Positions 46,109 to 56,819 of a stretch of 64,000 bases of DNA are shown in pieces; position 1 is the stretch's first letter; every line of letters begins with the position of its first letter. The translations under genes were made by a program, and so were the position numbers. The notes below the pieces were generated by a model that saw nothing but the letters and a program-made list of their open reading frames with translations, was not told the DNA's origin and did no database searches. Source of the stretch: Francisella endosymbiont of Ornithodoros moubata. Lineage in GTDB: Bacteria; Pseudomonadota; Gammaproteobacteria; Francisellales; Francisellaceae. Location of the stretch: assembly GCA_002095075.2 (NCBI GenBank), contig LVCE01000002.1, positions 62,001 through 126,000 on the forward strand, read 5' to 3'.

Positions 46109-48205
46109 ATGAAAAAATCTATATTTATTCTTCCAACTTCAAAACATGCCGGTTTACGCTTATTAGCAAGTAGTATGGTATACGCATTACAGCAAAAAGG
46201 ATTAAAAGTTCGCTCATTCCATCCTATTTATGATATGTAAATGAGTATCGAGAACATACAGGAGTACTTACTTAATAATCGTGTTAAGGATTATGTTGAG
46301 ATTGTTTTAAATAAGTTTTATCAAAAATCACAAGATTTTGATTTTGTAACAATCTCTGGCCTATTTAGACAGGGTAATAATGCTCATAAACTATACGCAA
46401 TAAATGCTATTGTTGATGAGTTAAATACAGAAATTATTAAAGCTTTAAGCTCAGAAGTAATTATAACTTCATATCATGGTAACAAGCCACTAATTGATAT
46501 CAATGATGAGCTAGATTATGCAATGCGTAGTTTACCAAAACAAATTAATATCATTGGGGTGGTAATCACAAAATTAAATGCGCCATACGAAGATGATGGT
46601 AGAGTAAGTTTTAGTTTAACAGATGAGGATATTTCGTCAGAGCAACAGCAGCAAGTAACTATAGACATACTCAGAGAATTACCAGTCTTTGCACAAAAAG
46701 GTCTAAGTCTGATAGGTGTTGTAGAGTGGCGGCAAGAAAAAATTTCACCACGTATATTGGATATTAAAAATATTCTTAAATTAAATCTTATATCAAGAGT
46801 AAGCTTAGAAGCGCGTGTTGACAGAGTTATGATGTGCTCAGGAGGGATTGATAACTTTATTAATGATTTAACACCAAACTCTTTAGTGATAACATCTGCT
46901 GATAGGTCTGATATTCTCGTTACAGTATGCTTAGCTGCAAAAAATGGTATGAAAATTGCTGGGATTTTGCTAACTGCCGAAGAATATCTTAATGATAAAG
47001 TTATAGAGTTTTGTGTTGAAACTGCTGAAAAAGCTGGCCTAGCAATTCTTACTACTAAAAATAAAAGTGTCAAAACTATTTTAAGAATTGCTAATATTGA
47101 TCTGATAGGTGTACCTCTTGATGATAAAGAGCGTATTCAGAGGGTCAAAGAGGTTATTTGTAACTCAATAGATAGAAATAAAATAATTAGTGCCATTACA
47201 GCAGATGTTCTTGGGCATCAGGTGATGTCGCCACCAGCATTCAGGTATCATCTATTAAAAATGGCAACAAAAGCTAAAAAAAGAATTATCTTACCAGAGA
47301 GTTATGAGCCAAGAACCTTGCAAGCTGCAAAAAACTGTTATGAGCAAGGTCTTGCTGAATGTGTGCTTATAGGTGATGGAGAGAAAATCCATAAAGTAGC
47401 AGAGATGAATGGTTTTAGTTTTCCTGAGGATATACAAGTTGTCAATATTGATGATCAAGCTGAGACAAAATATCTAAATACGTTAATGAGTCTTAGAAAA
47501 CATAAAGGCTTATCTGAAAGTATGGCTAGAGATGCTCTTAAAAACCCTATAGTAGTGGCAACACTTATGCTTTATCTTGGTGAGGTTGATGGACTAGTTT
47601 CAGGTGCTGAGCATACTACAGCAGATGTACTTAGACCAGCATTACAGCTAATTAAGACTAAGCCAAACTCTTCGTTAGTGTCATCAGTATTTTTTATGTG
47701 CATGCCTGATGAGGTGGTAGTGTTTGGTGACTGTGCTGTAAATCAGGATCCTACAGCCGAGCAGCTTGTCGATATAGCAATCCAAAGTGCTGAATCTGCA
47801 AAGAAATTTGGTATTAAACCATGTGTTGCAATGATTAGCTATAGTACAGGCTCATCAGGCTCAGGTGTGCAAGTTGAAAAGGTACGCACTGCTACAGAGC
47901 TACTTAGACAAAAAACTCCAGAGTTATTGGTTGATGGTCAACTTCAATATGATGCCGCGATGATAGAAAGTGTAGCTAAGAAAAAAGCTCCAGATAGTCC
48001 AGTTGCAGGTAGAGCAACAGTATTAATTTTTCCAGATTTAAATACTGGTAATACAGTATACAAAGCAGTCCAAAGAAGCGCTAATGTCTTAAGCATAGGA
48101 CCAGTGTTGCAAGGCATTAATAAACCTGTAAATGATCTTTCAAGAGGGGCAACGGTTGATGATATAACATATACAATTGCAATTACAGCTATTCAAGCAA
48201 TATAA
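46109..48205 (+). CDS. pta: Phosphate acetyltransferase, with an in-frame stop at codon 44
   Basis: Converts acetyl-CoA to acetyl phosphate. From ATG 46109 the frame reads MKKSIFILPTSKHAGLRLLA and continues to HPIYDM, then TAA at 46238-46240. The next codon is ATG 46241, and the same frame is open for 654 residues to 48205. The full-length protein would be 698 residues, the E. coli type (714): N-terminal P-loop-like domain, middle DRTGG domain and C-terminal PTA domain (KRIILPESYEPRTLQAA, GLVSGAEHTTADVLRPALQL, CAVNQDPTAEQLVDIA, FPDLNTGNTVYKAVQR). Only the first strand and helix of the N-terminal domain are cut off. Re-initiation at the adjacent ATG could still give an active catalytic domain. 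Confidence 0.88.
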
Positions 48206-48219
48206 ATTTAGGAGTATTT

Positions 48220-49653
48220 ATGTCCAATAACCTTTTAAACAAAGTAATAAGTAAATATTCTTTTGCTGGTAATAGAAGCTTTATGGTAGTTAATCCTGCA
48301 ACTAATCAAGTTATATGTAATCTTGAAGAAAAATCAGCCCAATATGTTGAAGATAGTATCCTAGTTTCAAAACATGCTCAAAACGCCTTTAGGAATAAGC
48401 TTGCTGCTGAAAAATCAAAGCTTTTAGCAAGGTGGTATGATTTAGTTATAAATAATATTGATGATTTAGCAGAGATTATCACACTAGAAAGTGGCAAGCC
48501 ACTAGCCGAGGCAAAAGTCGAAGTTCAATATGGAGCAAATTTTATTCAATGGTATGCTGAGAAAGCCAAAAGAATAGATTCACGCGTTTTTGATCCTAAT
48601 ATTAGTAATGCTGAAGGTAGAGTTGATTATTATCCTGTTGGTGTGGTTGCGGCAATTACTCCTTGGAACTTCCCGTTTGCGATGATTACTCGTAAAGCGG
48701 CTCCAGCATTAGCTGTTGGTTGTAGTGTTATACTTAAGCCATCAGAGCTAACTCCTCTTACAGCTCTTGCAGCTAGAGAGCTTTTTATCGCTACTGGAGC
48801 TGCTGAGAATCTTTTGCAGGTAATTTGTGGTGATTCAAGCATCATTGGCAAAGAACTACAAAAAAGTAGTTTGGTCAGAAAAATAACTTTTACCGGATCT
48901 ACAAGAGTTGGTAAGCTACTAATCCAACAAGCAGCAGAAACTGTCAAAAAGATTTCATTAGAACTAGGTGGCAATGCACCATTTATAGTCTTTGAGAATG
49001 CTAATCTAGAAAAAGCTATAGATGGTCTTATCGCAGCTAAGATTAGAAATGCCGGTCAGGTATGTATAGCACCAAATCGGGTCTTTGTGCATAATTCTAT
49101 CAACAGAAAGTTTATCACGAGATTAAAAACAGCACTTGTGAGTCTCAAGCAAGGAAACGGTTTGGGTACTGATGTTAAAATAGGTCCTTTAATTAATAAA
49201 GCAGCAGTTGAGAAAGTACAACAGCATGTAGATGATGCTTTAGCAAAAGGAGCTAAGTTAGTATGTGGTGGTAGGATAAACCCAGAATTAGGTGGAAATT
49301 TCTATGAAGCTACTATTTTAGCTGATATGCAAGATACCATGGTTGCAAGTTGTGAAGAAACTTTTGGCCCTATTATTGCTATTTTTGGTTTTGATTCTGA
49401 AGATGAGGTTATCCAACGAGCAAATAATACAAAATATGGTTTAGCAAGCTATTTCTTTAGTAATGATATCAATCAAATTAGAAGAGTTAGAAATGCTTTA
49501 GCATATGGTATGATTGGTATAAACACAGGATCGATATCAAATGAAAAAGCACCTTTTGGTGGTATCAAAGAGTCAGGACTTGGTAGAGAAGGTTCTGATG
49601 ATGGTATTTATGAGTTTCTTGAACCTAAGTATAGTTTACAGGTTTTTGGTTAG
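48220..49653 (+). CDS. gabD: NAD(P)-dependent succinate-semialdehyde dehydrogenase
   Basis: Oxidises succinate semialdehyde (GABA shunt) or a similar aldehyde. The 477-residue ALDH has the Rossmann motif FTGSTRVGKLL near 227-237, catalytic Glu in SLELGGNAPFIVF near 250, catalytic Cys in NAGQVCIAPNR near 284, EETFGPI near 380 and the ending FGGIKESGLGREGSDDGIYEFLE typical of GabD. AGGAG precedes ATG 48220. It lies 15 bases after pta. Exact substrate is inferred from the family. Confidence 0.9.
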   Translation: MSNNLLNKVISKYSFAGNRSFMVVNPATNQVICNLEEKSAQYVEDSILVSKHAQNAFRNKLAAEKSKLLARWYDLVINNIDDLAEIITLESGKPLAEAKVEVQYGANFIQWYAEKAKRIDSRVFDPNISNAEGRVDYYPVGVVAAITPWNFPFAMITRKAAPALAVGCSVILKPSELTPLTALAARELFIATGAAENLLQVICGDSSIIGKELQKSSLVRKITFTGSTRVGKLLIQQAAETVKKISLELGGNAPFIVFENANLEKAIDGLIAAKIRNAGQVCIAPNRVFVHNSINRKFITRLKTALVSLKQGNGLGTDVKIGPLINKAAVEKVQQHVDDALAKGAKLVCGGRINPELGGNFYEATILADMQDTMVASCEETFGPIIAIFGFDSEDEVIQRANNTKYGLASYFFSNDINQIRRVRNALAYGMIGINTGSISNEKAPFGGIKESGLGREGSDDGIYEFLEPKYSLQVFG

Positions 49654-49689
49654 TTAATTAAATTAAAAAGGTATTTAAGGGATTATTTT

Positions 49690-50039
49690 GTGTATTAAGT
49701 CAGTAATTATCTCAAGTATTGACAAGTACTTTTGAGACTTTTGATTTTCATATTTTTGGTTTATTTGCCTTACAGATATCAATGTTGCTATTGCATCGTT
49801 ATTTATAAATTGTTAACAGTTCGTTAAATGCAAATTATATGATTACGGTCTTAAATAGATTTGATAAATTACAAAGATTTAGTGCCTTAGCTATTACGAA
49901 GAATATTTCAATGGTAGTATTTATGCGAGTTTTACCAGAGCTATTTGCCTTTTTGGTAGCTGATTTGAAAATACTTTCGGCGCCGTTTTATATTTTGTTT
50001 GTTTTATATCTTATAGCTTTGATGTCATTATTTGACTAA
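49690..50039 (+). pseudogene. MHS-family MFS transporter, remnant of both ends
   Basis: The first piece reads TFETFDFHIFGLFALQIS (49729-49782), resembling the TM1 loop of MHS transporters (G-x-x-x-E-x-x-D-F-x-x-x-G). The second, from 49839, reads MITVLNRFDKLQRFSALAIT, KNISMVVFMRVLPELFAFLV and PFYILFVLYLIALMSLF, resembling TM10-12. About 300 residues between them are missing, so a large internal deletion has left only the ends. It is not the same gene as the MHS remnant at 14867. Confidence 0.5.
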
Positions 50040-50215
50040 AGCTTGATAGTTTTTGCTTGTATCATCAGTCTATTAGTTTAGATATATGACTTTAACTTAA
50101 TTTGTTTGCTTGTTAATATTTGTGCTTAGTCTTCTTTATTATTTCCTACTATAATACTATGATTAATTTTATCTATTTAAATTATTATAAAAAAATTTAA
50201 AGGGTTAGTTTGAAT

Positions 50216-51988
50216 ATGAGAACACATTATAGCTCAGATATTAATGAAAAATTACAAGGTCAAAAAGTCACAGTATGCGGCTGGGTTCATCGTCGTAGAG
50301 ATCATGGTGGTATTATTTTCTTAGATATTAGAGATAGAACAGGTTTAGTACAATTAGTTTTTAATCCAGATAATGATAATTTCAAAGTTGCTGATAGTTT
50401 AAGGTCTGAATTTGTGATTAAAGCTGAAGGTGTTGTTAACTTAAGACCAGAAGGTCAAGAAAACAAAAATATCGCCAGTGGTAAGGTTGAGATAGTCGGT
50501 GACAGTATAGAAGTTATTAATAAATCTAGAACTATCCCATTTCAGTTAGATGATTATCAGGCAACTGGTGAAGATGTCAAGCTAAAGTATCGTTATATTG
50601 ACCTGCGTCGTCCAGAAATGCAGCAAAAATTGATTACGCGCTCAAAGGCAATTCGTTATGTGCGTAACTTTTTAGATAATAATGGTTTTCTTGATATTGA
50701 AACGCCATTTTTAACAAAAGCTACTCCTGAAGGTGCTAGAGATTATCTTGTACCAAGTCGTAATTTTAATGGTAAGTTTTATGCATTACCACAATCACCA
50801 CAGCTTTTTAAGCAGCTTTTGATGGTTTCAGGTTTTGATAGATATTATCAAATTGTTAAATGCTTTCGCGATGAAGATTTAAGAGCAGATAGACAGCCTG
50901 AATTCACCCAGATAGATATCGAAGCTTCATTTATTGATGAGACTTTTATTATGTATACTATAGAGAGAATGATAGCTGGACTTTTCAAAGAAACTATTGG
51001 TGTTGAGTTTAGCACTCCTTTCCAAGTAATGACTTTTGCTGATGCTATTGATAAGTATGGTTCAGATAAACCTGATCTAAGAATTCCACTTGAATTTGTA
51101 AATATCAAAGAAGATATGCAAAACGAAGAGTTCAAAGTATTTTCAGGGCCAGCAAATGACTCACAAGCTCGTGTTATTGCGCTGAGAATCCCAGCAGGTA
51201 ATGATAAGCTTACGCGTAAGATGATCGATGAGTATACTAATTTTGTTGGTATCTACGGTGCTAAAGGTCTTGCATATATCAAGATTAATTCATTATCGCA
51301 AGGCAAAGATGGTTTACAGTCACCAATTGTAAAAAATATCTCTGAAGAAACATTATTCAAAGTGATTGAGAAAACTGGTGCTGAAGAGGGTGATTTATTA
51401 TTCTTTGGTGCTGGCAAGGCTAAGATTGTAAATGACTCAATGGGCGCATTAAGAGCTAAGATTGGTGAGGACCTTTATCTATTTGATAAAGATTGGGCAC
51501 CATTGTGGGTTGTTGATTTCCCAATGTTTGAGAAAGATGATAATCGTTTATATGCTATGCATCATCCATTTACATCTCCTAAAGTTAGCTCGGTTGAAGA
51601 GTTAGAGAGTACTAATCCAGAAGAGCTAAGCTCAAGAGCATACGATATGGTTATCAATGGTTATGAAGTAGGTGGTGGATCTATCCGTATTCACAAACAA
51701 GATATTCAAGCGAAAGTATTTAACTTGTTAGGTATTTCTGATGAAGAGGCATGCGAGAAGTTTGGTTTTATGCTTGATGCTTTATCTTATGGTACACCTA
51801 TCCATGGTGGTATAGCTTTTGGTGTCGATAGACTTATTATGCTACTTACAGGAACTACAAACATACGTGATGTAATAGCTTTCCCTAAGACACAGACAGC
51901 AAGCTGTTTAATGACAGAAGCACCATCACCAGTTTCTTTAGAGCAGCTTAATGATCTTGGTATAGCTGTTAGGAAAGAAGATAAATGA
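50216..51988 (+). CDS. aspS: Aspartyl-tRNA synthetase
   Basis: Charges tRNA-Asp. From ATG 50216 the product is 590 residues: an N-terminal OB anticodon domain ([23 protein letters not shown]), class II motif 1 with [20 protein letters not shown], motif 2 [18 protein letters not shown], the bacterial GAD insertion (about 300-420) and motif 3 [13 protein letters not shown]. An in-frame TTG two codons earlier (50210) is possible. Bacterial-size enzyme; whether it is discriminating for Asn cannot be read reliably. Confidence 0.97.
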   Translation: MRTHYSSDINEKLQGQKVTVCGWVHRRRDHGGIIFLDIRDRTGLVQLVFNPDNDNFKVADSLRSEFVIKAEGVVNLRPEGQENKNIASGKVEIVGDSIEVINKSRTIPFQLDDYQATGEDVKLKYRYIDLRRPEMQQKLITRSKAIRYVRNFLDNNGFLDIETPFLTKATPEGARDYLVPSRNFNGKFYALPQSPQLFKQLLMVSGFDRYYQIVKCFRDEDLRADRQPEFTQIDIEASFIDETFIMYTIERMIAGLFKETIGVEFSTPFQVMTFADAIDKYGSDKPDLRIPLEFVNIKEDMQNEEFKVFSGPANDSQARVIALRIPAGNDKLTRKMIDEYTNFVGIYGAKGLAYIKINSLSQGKDGLQSPIVKNISEETLFKVIEKTGAEEGDLLFFGAGKAKIVNDSMGALRAKIGEDLYLFDKDWAPLWVVDFPMFEKDDNRLYAMHHPFTSPKVSSVEELESTNPEELSSRAYDMVINGYEVGGGSIRIHKQDIQAKVFNLLGISDEEACEKFGFMLDALSYGTPIHGGIAFGVDRLIMLLTGTTNIRDVIAFPKTQTASCLMTEAPSPVSLEQLNDLGIAVRKEDK

Positions 51989-51998
51989 TTACTTTATA

Positions 51999-52764
51999 TC
52001 AATTTAGTATATCTTTATTTGCTATTTTTGTCCAGTGTGAGCTGGGCTTATCTATATATTGGAAATAATCATTAGTAAAAGCTCCCTGTATACATGTTTC
52101 TCTGCTATGTCGCCATTCGGTATTTTCATCATTCATGATTTTTTCCATAACTCCAGGACCAGTAAGATACCATACACCTAAATCAGATCTACCACCCTCA
52201 ATATTTTTAAGGACGGTATCAATATACCCTTTGATTTTTTTATTATTTGGCGCCGCGGCAAAAAAGTAATTTGTAAAATAAAATTGCTTTGCTTTAATAA
52301 ACATTTCATCTTTATTTTTGAGGAATTTCTCTGATCTTGTCACAAGGCAGCCATCTATATCTATATAAATCACCATATTTATAGATCGCAAGTAAGCGCC
52401 ATAGATCAGCTTTAGCAGCACCTACTGTTAATTTTTGGTACGATTCTAGAGCCTCTGGATGATTTTCGCCTATATATTTTTCGGCGGCCATATTATCCAT
52501 AAATCTGTATTCATAACTAGGAGACATAAATCTATTAAACAAGTAATTAACGTATAGTGGTAAAGTTACTTTGTTAGTGAAATTTGTTTGCCACATTATT
52601 CTAGGAACTTTTGTTTGTTTATTTGTTTTTATAAGAGGTTTTTTATGGTAAGGCAGAGTAAATCTTTTATTGGGAAAGATTTTATGAAAAGGTACTGATA
52701 TTAATTTAACTACATTTCCTAAAATTCTAATAAACCTACTACGAATAATATCTATATTTATCAT
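51999..52764 (-). pseudogene. GT32-type glycosyltransferase (DXD motif), frameshifted
   Basis: From ATG 52764 the frame reads a membrane-associated start, then PRIMWQTNFTNKVTLPLYVN, DNMAAEKYIGENHPEAL and AAKADLWRLLAIYKYG. The continuation YIDIDGCLVTRSEKFL, with the catalytic DXD, is in another frame (52421-51999). The break is near 52365. Family (Gly_transf_sug, OCH1-like) enzymes in bacteria modify LPS or capsule. Neither half alone contains both the acceptor region and DXD, so it is inactive. Confidence 0.8.
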
Positions 52765-52820
52765 AAAAATCTAAATTATTGAATGTTATAATTCTTCCAT
52801 TATAACATCCTAATTTTTTT

Positions 52821-54695
52821 ATGTTATTGGAAAGTAAAAGTTTTAAAAATGCTCTAGTAATATTTAAATCTAAACCAGCAAAGGTTGTTAATATCTTAGA
52901 TAAAAAAATTGAGATTGAGACTATTGATGGTAAAAATATCAAGCTACCTGCAAAGAATGTTCAATTACTCTTAAAGTCAGAAAAGGATTTTGAACTTGAG
53001 AGTTTAAAAGAGTTAGGTATAGCTGAGCTTGAGATGACTTGGGAGCTATTACAGGAGCAACAGAAAACCTCTATCATCGAATTATGTGAGTTGCTTTTTG
53101 AAACAGTTGATATTAATCAAGCATACACAGTTTGGTTGTTGGTTTCTGAAGGAGTGTACTTTAGCTTTGATGTTGATTTTAATATAAAAATTCATTCGCA
53201 CCAACAAAAGGATAAAATACTTAGAGATAAGCAAGAGAAACAGCACAAAGAGCAAGAGCTTAATAATTTTATTGAACGCTTGAATAACAAAAGTTTCAAT
53301 GAAGATGATAGAAAATTCCTTAAGGAAATAGAAGCTTTAGCAACACTTCAAACTACTAAGTGTCGTTTTTTTAAGTACTTAAGTATCGAAGAGTCTGAGA
53401 ATAGTGCGTATAAGTTGTTGTTAGATATAGGGTATTGGAATGAGTTTTTTAATCCATATCTATATAGATATGGAGCAGAGTTGGAAAATAACCCTGAGGA
53501 ATTTAAATATAATTTTACGTCGGATAATCAGCGTGTAAATCTAACTCACTTGCATGCTTATGCTATAGATGATGAAGGTAGTAATGATCCTGATGATGCG
53601 ATTAGCTGGGATCCAGATAGAAATAAAATCTGGGTTCATATTGCTGACCCTTCTTCTAGTATCAACTTTGGTGACGAGGTTGATTTACAAGCAAGAACAA
53701 GAGGCTCAAATTTATATGTGCCAGAGAAGATAGTAGCTATGTTACCTCCACAGGCAACTGAGAAATTTGGTTTGGGGTTGCAAGATGTCTCTCCGGCGTT
53801 ATCTGTAGGTTTTAGAGTTGATCAGCAAGGTGATATCCAGGATATTGAAATATGTTTTAGTCATATAAAAGTTACTAGGTACACTTATGAATTTGTCGAA
53901 AATAATAGCCAACTTTTAGAACTTGGTGATATTGTTGATTATGCTAAATATTTCACCGATAAGCGTTTATCTAAATGTGCGGTTGAGCTTGATTTTCCTG
54001 AGATAAAGATATCATTAGATGATGATAAAAATGTCAAACTGACAAATTTACCTCGTCTAAATTCAAGAACACTTGTTAGAGATACAATGCTAATGGCAGG
54101 TGTTGCAGTAGCACAGTTTTGTATTAAAAATAATATTAGCGTACCTTTTTCAACACAGCCCAAGCATGAGCTTGGTCAAGATGATCTAGATAATCTTGAT
54201 TCAATAGCGGATATGTTTGCGATACGTAAAAAGCTCCAAAGGGGTAAGTATTCTACTCAGCCAGATATTCATGCTGGGATGGGATTAGATAATTATGTTC
54301 AAGTAACTAGTCCTTTAAGAAGATATCTCGATTTAGTTGTGCATTATCAATTACGCAATTTTCTACAGCATAAAGATATGATAGATGCTCAAGAGATTGA
54401 TAATATAATTGCTCAAGTTGATATACCAATAAAATCTAATAGACAAACAGAGCGTTTCTCAAACTCGCACTGGAAACTGGTTTACCTAATGCAAAATCCT
54501 AATCTAGAGTTTGAAGCTACAGTTATTGAGAAACTAGAGAAAGGTAGATTAATGGTTTCTATCGCAGATTTAGCAATGACAAAGAAACTTTCTGTTAGTG
54601 CTAAATATGACTTAAATGATCAAATAAAATTACAAAATACCTCTGTAAACCTTGTCACACAAGAGGCTTTTTTTAGGATTATAGAAGAAAATTAA
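52821..54695 (+). CDS. RNB-domain exoribonuclease (RNase II family)
   Basis: Hydrolytic 3'-5' exoribonuclease. The 624-residue product has an N-terminal OB or winged-helix region rather than two clear cold-shock domains. The RNB core starts near 240 with AYAIDDEGSNDPDDAISWD, the Mg-binding Asp cluster, then WVHIADPSS, RTRGSNLYVPEKIVAMLPP and TSPLRRYLDLVVHYQL near 500. The C-terminal S1 domain appears short or degenerate. The layout is closer to RNase II-like proteins of cyanobacteria and Deinococcus than to E. coli Rnb or Rnr. An internal charged coil (DKILRDKQEKQHKEQEL) lies near 135-150. Confidence 0.9.
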   Translation: MLLESKSFKNALVIFKSKPAKVVNILDKKIEIETIDGKNIKLPAKNVQLLLKSEKDFELESLKELGIAELEMTWELLQEQQKTSIIELCELLFETVDINQAYTVWLLVSEGVYFSFDVDFNIKIHSHQQKDKILRDKQEKQHKEQELNNFIERLNNKSFNEDDRKFLKEIEALATLQTTKCRFFKYLSIEESENSAYKLLLDIGYWNEFFNPYLYRYGAELENNPEEFKYNFTSDNQRVNLTHLHAYAIDDEGSNDPDDAISWDPDRNKIWVHIADPSSSINFGDEVDLQARTRGSNLYVPEKIVAMLPPQATEKFGLGLQDVSPALSVGFRVDQQGDIQDIEICFSHIKVTRYTYEFVENNSQLLELGDIVDYAKYFTDKRLSKCAVELDFPEIKISLDDDKNVKLTNLPRLNSRTLVRDTMLMAGVAVAQFCIKNNISVPFSTQPKHELGQDDLDNLDSIADMFAIRKKLQRGKYSTQPDIHAGMGLDNYVQVTSPLRRYLDLVVHYQLRNFLQHKDMIDAQEIDNIIAQVDIPIKSNRQTERFSNSHWKLVYLMQNPNLEFEATVIEKLEKGRLMVSIADLAMTKKLSVSAKYDLNDQIKLQNTSVNLVTQEAFFRIIEEN

Positions 54696-54722
54696 CCAAA
54701 TTCTAACAATAAATACACAGTT

Positions 54723-54911
54723 TTATCCACAGGTTATGTAAAATACTTTTTGATTTCTATGGTTAATTAATCATATTGCTAGTTGTTGAAAATCAATGGT
54801 TTTTTGCCAATTATTAAACTATATTGTTTTAGTAAAATATGATTTTCACAAAAACCTTATATAGATATAAACAAGCTTATCCACAGAAGCTATGAATATC
54901 CTTTTTTCACA
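54723..54911 (+). other. Cluster of DnaA boxes in an AT-rich intergenic stretch
   Basis: Two perfect DnaA boxes TTATCCACA lie at 54723-54731 and 54877-54885 in the same orientation. Two weaker ones share it: ATTTTCACA at 54842-54850 (7 of 9) and TTTTTCACA at 54903-54911 (8 of 9). The whole gap 54696-55022 has no gene and is very AT-rich. No dnaA, dnaN or gyrB is near, so this is not evidently oriC; a DnaA-titration, accessory or regulatory site is possible. Confidence 0.5.
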
Positions 54912-55022
54912 ACTTCTATCACTTAGTGTATAAGGCTTTGGTAGCTGTTTATCTTTTAATTGTTAATAAATTCTACAAATTAATGTATCATTCTAGTTAA
55001 AATTATAAGATGCAAAGTTTTT

Positions 55023-55691
55023 ATGAATTACGAACTTATTGAACCAGAGGGTGAAGCAAAATTTTGTGTTATTTGGTTACATGGCCTTGGTGCTGACGGA
55101 CATGATTTTATTGATATTATCAATTATTTTGATGTTTCTTTAGATGAAATCAGATTTGTTTTTCCTCATGCAGATGTGATACCAGTTACTATAAATATGG
55201 GTATGCAAATGCGTGCGTGGTACGATATTAAGTCACTTGATGCAAATAGCTTAAATAGAATAGTTGATGTTGATGGTATAAATATTTCTACACAAAAACT
55301 TAATAAACTCATAGATAACCAAATAGAGCAAGGTATTCCATCTGAAAACATTATATTAGTAGGCTTTTCACAAGGTGGGGTAATTGCTACTTATACAGCT
55401 ATTACTTCTCAAAGAAAACTTAGTGGCATTATGGCTTTATCGACATACTTACCAGCATGGGATGACTTTAAAGAGAAAATTACGTCTGTAAATAAAGGCT
55501 TACCTATATTAGTTTGTCATGGTACTGATGATCAAGTATTGCCCGAAGTTTTAAGTCATGATCTATCAAATAAGCTAAAAGTAAATGGTTTCACTAATGA
55601 ATATAGGCATTATATTGGTATGCAGCATTCAGTATGTATGGAAGAAATAAAAGATATCTCAGATTTTATAGCAAAAACATTTAAAATATGA
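55023..55691 (+). CDS. Serine hydrolase, FTT258-like acyl-protein thioesterase/carboxylesterase
   Basis: Cytoplasmic alpha/beta hydrolase of the APT1/carboxylesterase B family, 222 residues. The opening VIWLHGLGADGHDF carries the oxyanion loop, Ser116 lies in VGFSQGG, Asp in VCHGTDDQVLP near 168, and His in HYIGMQHSVC near 200. These match the Francisella esterase known as FTT258, which hydrolyses small acyl esters and binds membranes. Its stop overlaps the hemC start (ATGA), so the two are co-expressed. ATG 55023. Confidence 0.93.
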   Translation: MNYELIEPEGEAKFCVIWLHGLGADGHDFIDIINYFDVSLDEIRFVFPHADVIPVTINMGMQMRAWYDIKSLDANSLNRIVDVDGINISTQKLNKLIDNQIEQGIPSENIILVGFSQGGVIATYTAITSQRKLSGIMALSTYLPAWDDFKEKITSVNKGLPILVCHGTDDQVLPEVLSHDLSNKLKVNGFTNEYRHYIGMQHSVCMEEIKDISDFIAKTFKI

Positions 55692-56590
55692 AACAAATAA
55701 TTATTGCTAGTAGAGAAAGTAAATTAGCGTTATGGCAGACAAATTTTGTCAAGAATCGCCTAGAAAAAGAATTAAATATCGCTTGTGAAATCAGTACTAT
55801 GAGAACACAGGGAGATATTATTTTAGATAAACCACTAAACAAAGTAGGTGGTAAAGCGCTATTTATGAAAGAGCTAGAAATAGCTATGCAAAATGGCAAA
55901 GCAAATATTGCTGTACATTCTTTAAAAGACGTTCCTTATCAGTTACCCCAAGGATTTTGTCTAGCAAGTTTTATGCCTCGAGAAGATCCTAGTGATGCCT
56001 TTGTCTCAAATAAGTATAAATCTCTAGATGATCTACCTCAAGGAGCTATTGTTGGGACATCTAGCATGCGTCGTAAAGCACAACTTCTGCACTATAGAGA
56101 TGATCTTGAGATTAGAGATTTAAGGGGTAATGTAAAAACTAGACTGGCTAAGCTTGATAACGGCGAGTATGATGCAATTATTTTGGCTAGTGCTGGCCTT
56201 ATCCGATTAGAGCTTAGTTATAGGATAACACAATTTATTCCGATAGAAATATCTCTTCCAGCTGTTGGTCAAGGTATAGTAGTTATAGAAGCTTTAGAGA
56301 GAGATAGTGAGCTTTTAGGCAAATTACAACAGCTCAATTGTGCTAATAGCTTTAGTATCGCAACTGCTGAAAGAGCATTTAATCAAGAATTAAAAGGTGG
56401 TTGTCATGTTGCAATAGGAGCTTATGGTGAGTTAGATCAAGAGCGGATAAAATTAATGGCGATGGTTGCAAGTAGTGATGGTAAGAAAGTTCTTAAACGT
56501 AGTATGGTAGGAGATAACCCTACAAAACTTGGTAAATTATTAGCTCAAGAGATGATAGAGCTAGGTGTATATAAAATATTAGAGAGTTAG
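55688..56590 (+). CDS. hemC: Porphobilinogen deaminase
   Basis: Builds hydroxymethylbilane in haem synthesis. 300 residues: IASRESKLALWQTN at 5-18, VHSLKDVPYQLPQG, GTSSMRRKAQLL, LRGNVKTRL, and LKGGCHVAIGAYG near 236-248, in which the Cys holds the dipyrromethane cofactor. Complete. Directly coupled to the upstream serine hydrolase by a 4-base overlap; no hemD follows. Confidence 0.97.
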   Translation: MKQIIIASRESKLALWQTNFVKNRLEKELNIACEISTMRTQGDIILDKPLNKVGGKALFMKELEIAMQNGKANIAVHSLKDVPYQLPQGFCLASFMPREDPSDAFVSNKYKSLDDLPQGAIVGTSSMRRKAQLLHYRDDLEIRDLRGNVKTRLAKLDNGEYDAIILASAGLIRLELSYRITQFIPIEISLPAVGQGIVVIEALERDSELLGKLQQLNCANSFSIATAERAFNQELKGGCHVAIGAYGELDQERIKLMAMVASSDGKKVLKRSMVGDNPTKLGKLLAQEMIELGVYKILES

Positions 56591-56817
56591 ATGGGAACTT
56601 TATTATTAGTAGGTATCGGCGGTGGTTTTGGTGCAGTGTCAAGATTTGCATTAACATAGGCAACGGCAAGTATATCAAAGCAAACTCCTTTAGGAGTTCT
56701 AATTTGTAATATATCAGGATCTCTGCTAATAGTGATATTAGCTGCTTTTCTAATTATTTAATGAAGATGTCTCTACGTATACGTGTTCACTTCTTGCAAC
56801 AGGCTTTTTAGGAGACA
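56591..56817 (+). pseudogene. crcB: Fluoride channel CrcB (Fluc), truncated
   Basis: Starts at ATG right after the hemC stop: MGTLLLVGIGGGFGAVSRFA then TAG, further TPLGVLICNISGSLLIVILA (family G-T-x-x-x-N-x-x-G-S-F) and, in another frame, CSLLATGFLGD. Normal CrcB continues G-F-L-G-G-(F/Y)-T-T-F-S; here sequence homologous to something else begins. One nonsense codon, one shift and a deletion of the 3' half. Confidence 0.7.
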
Positions 56818-56819
56818 AT

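Noticed and set aside
46516-47073. A 185-codon open frame antisense to pta
   Set aside because: Lies wholly within a well-supported gene and shows no protein family features.
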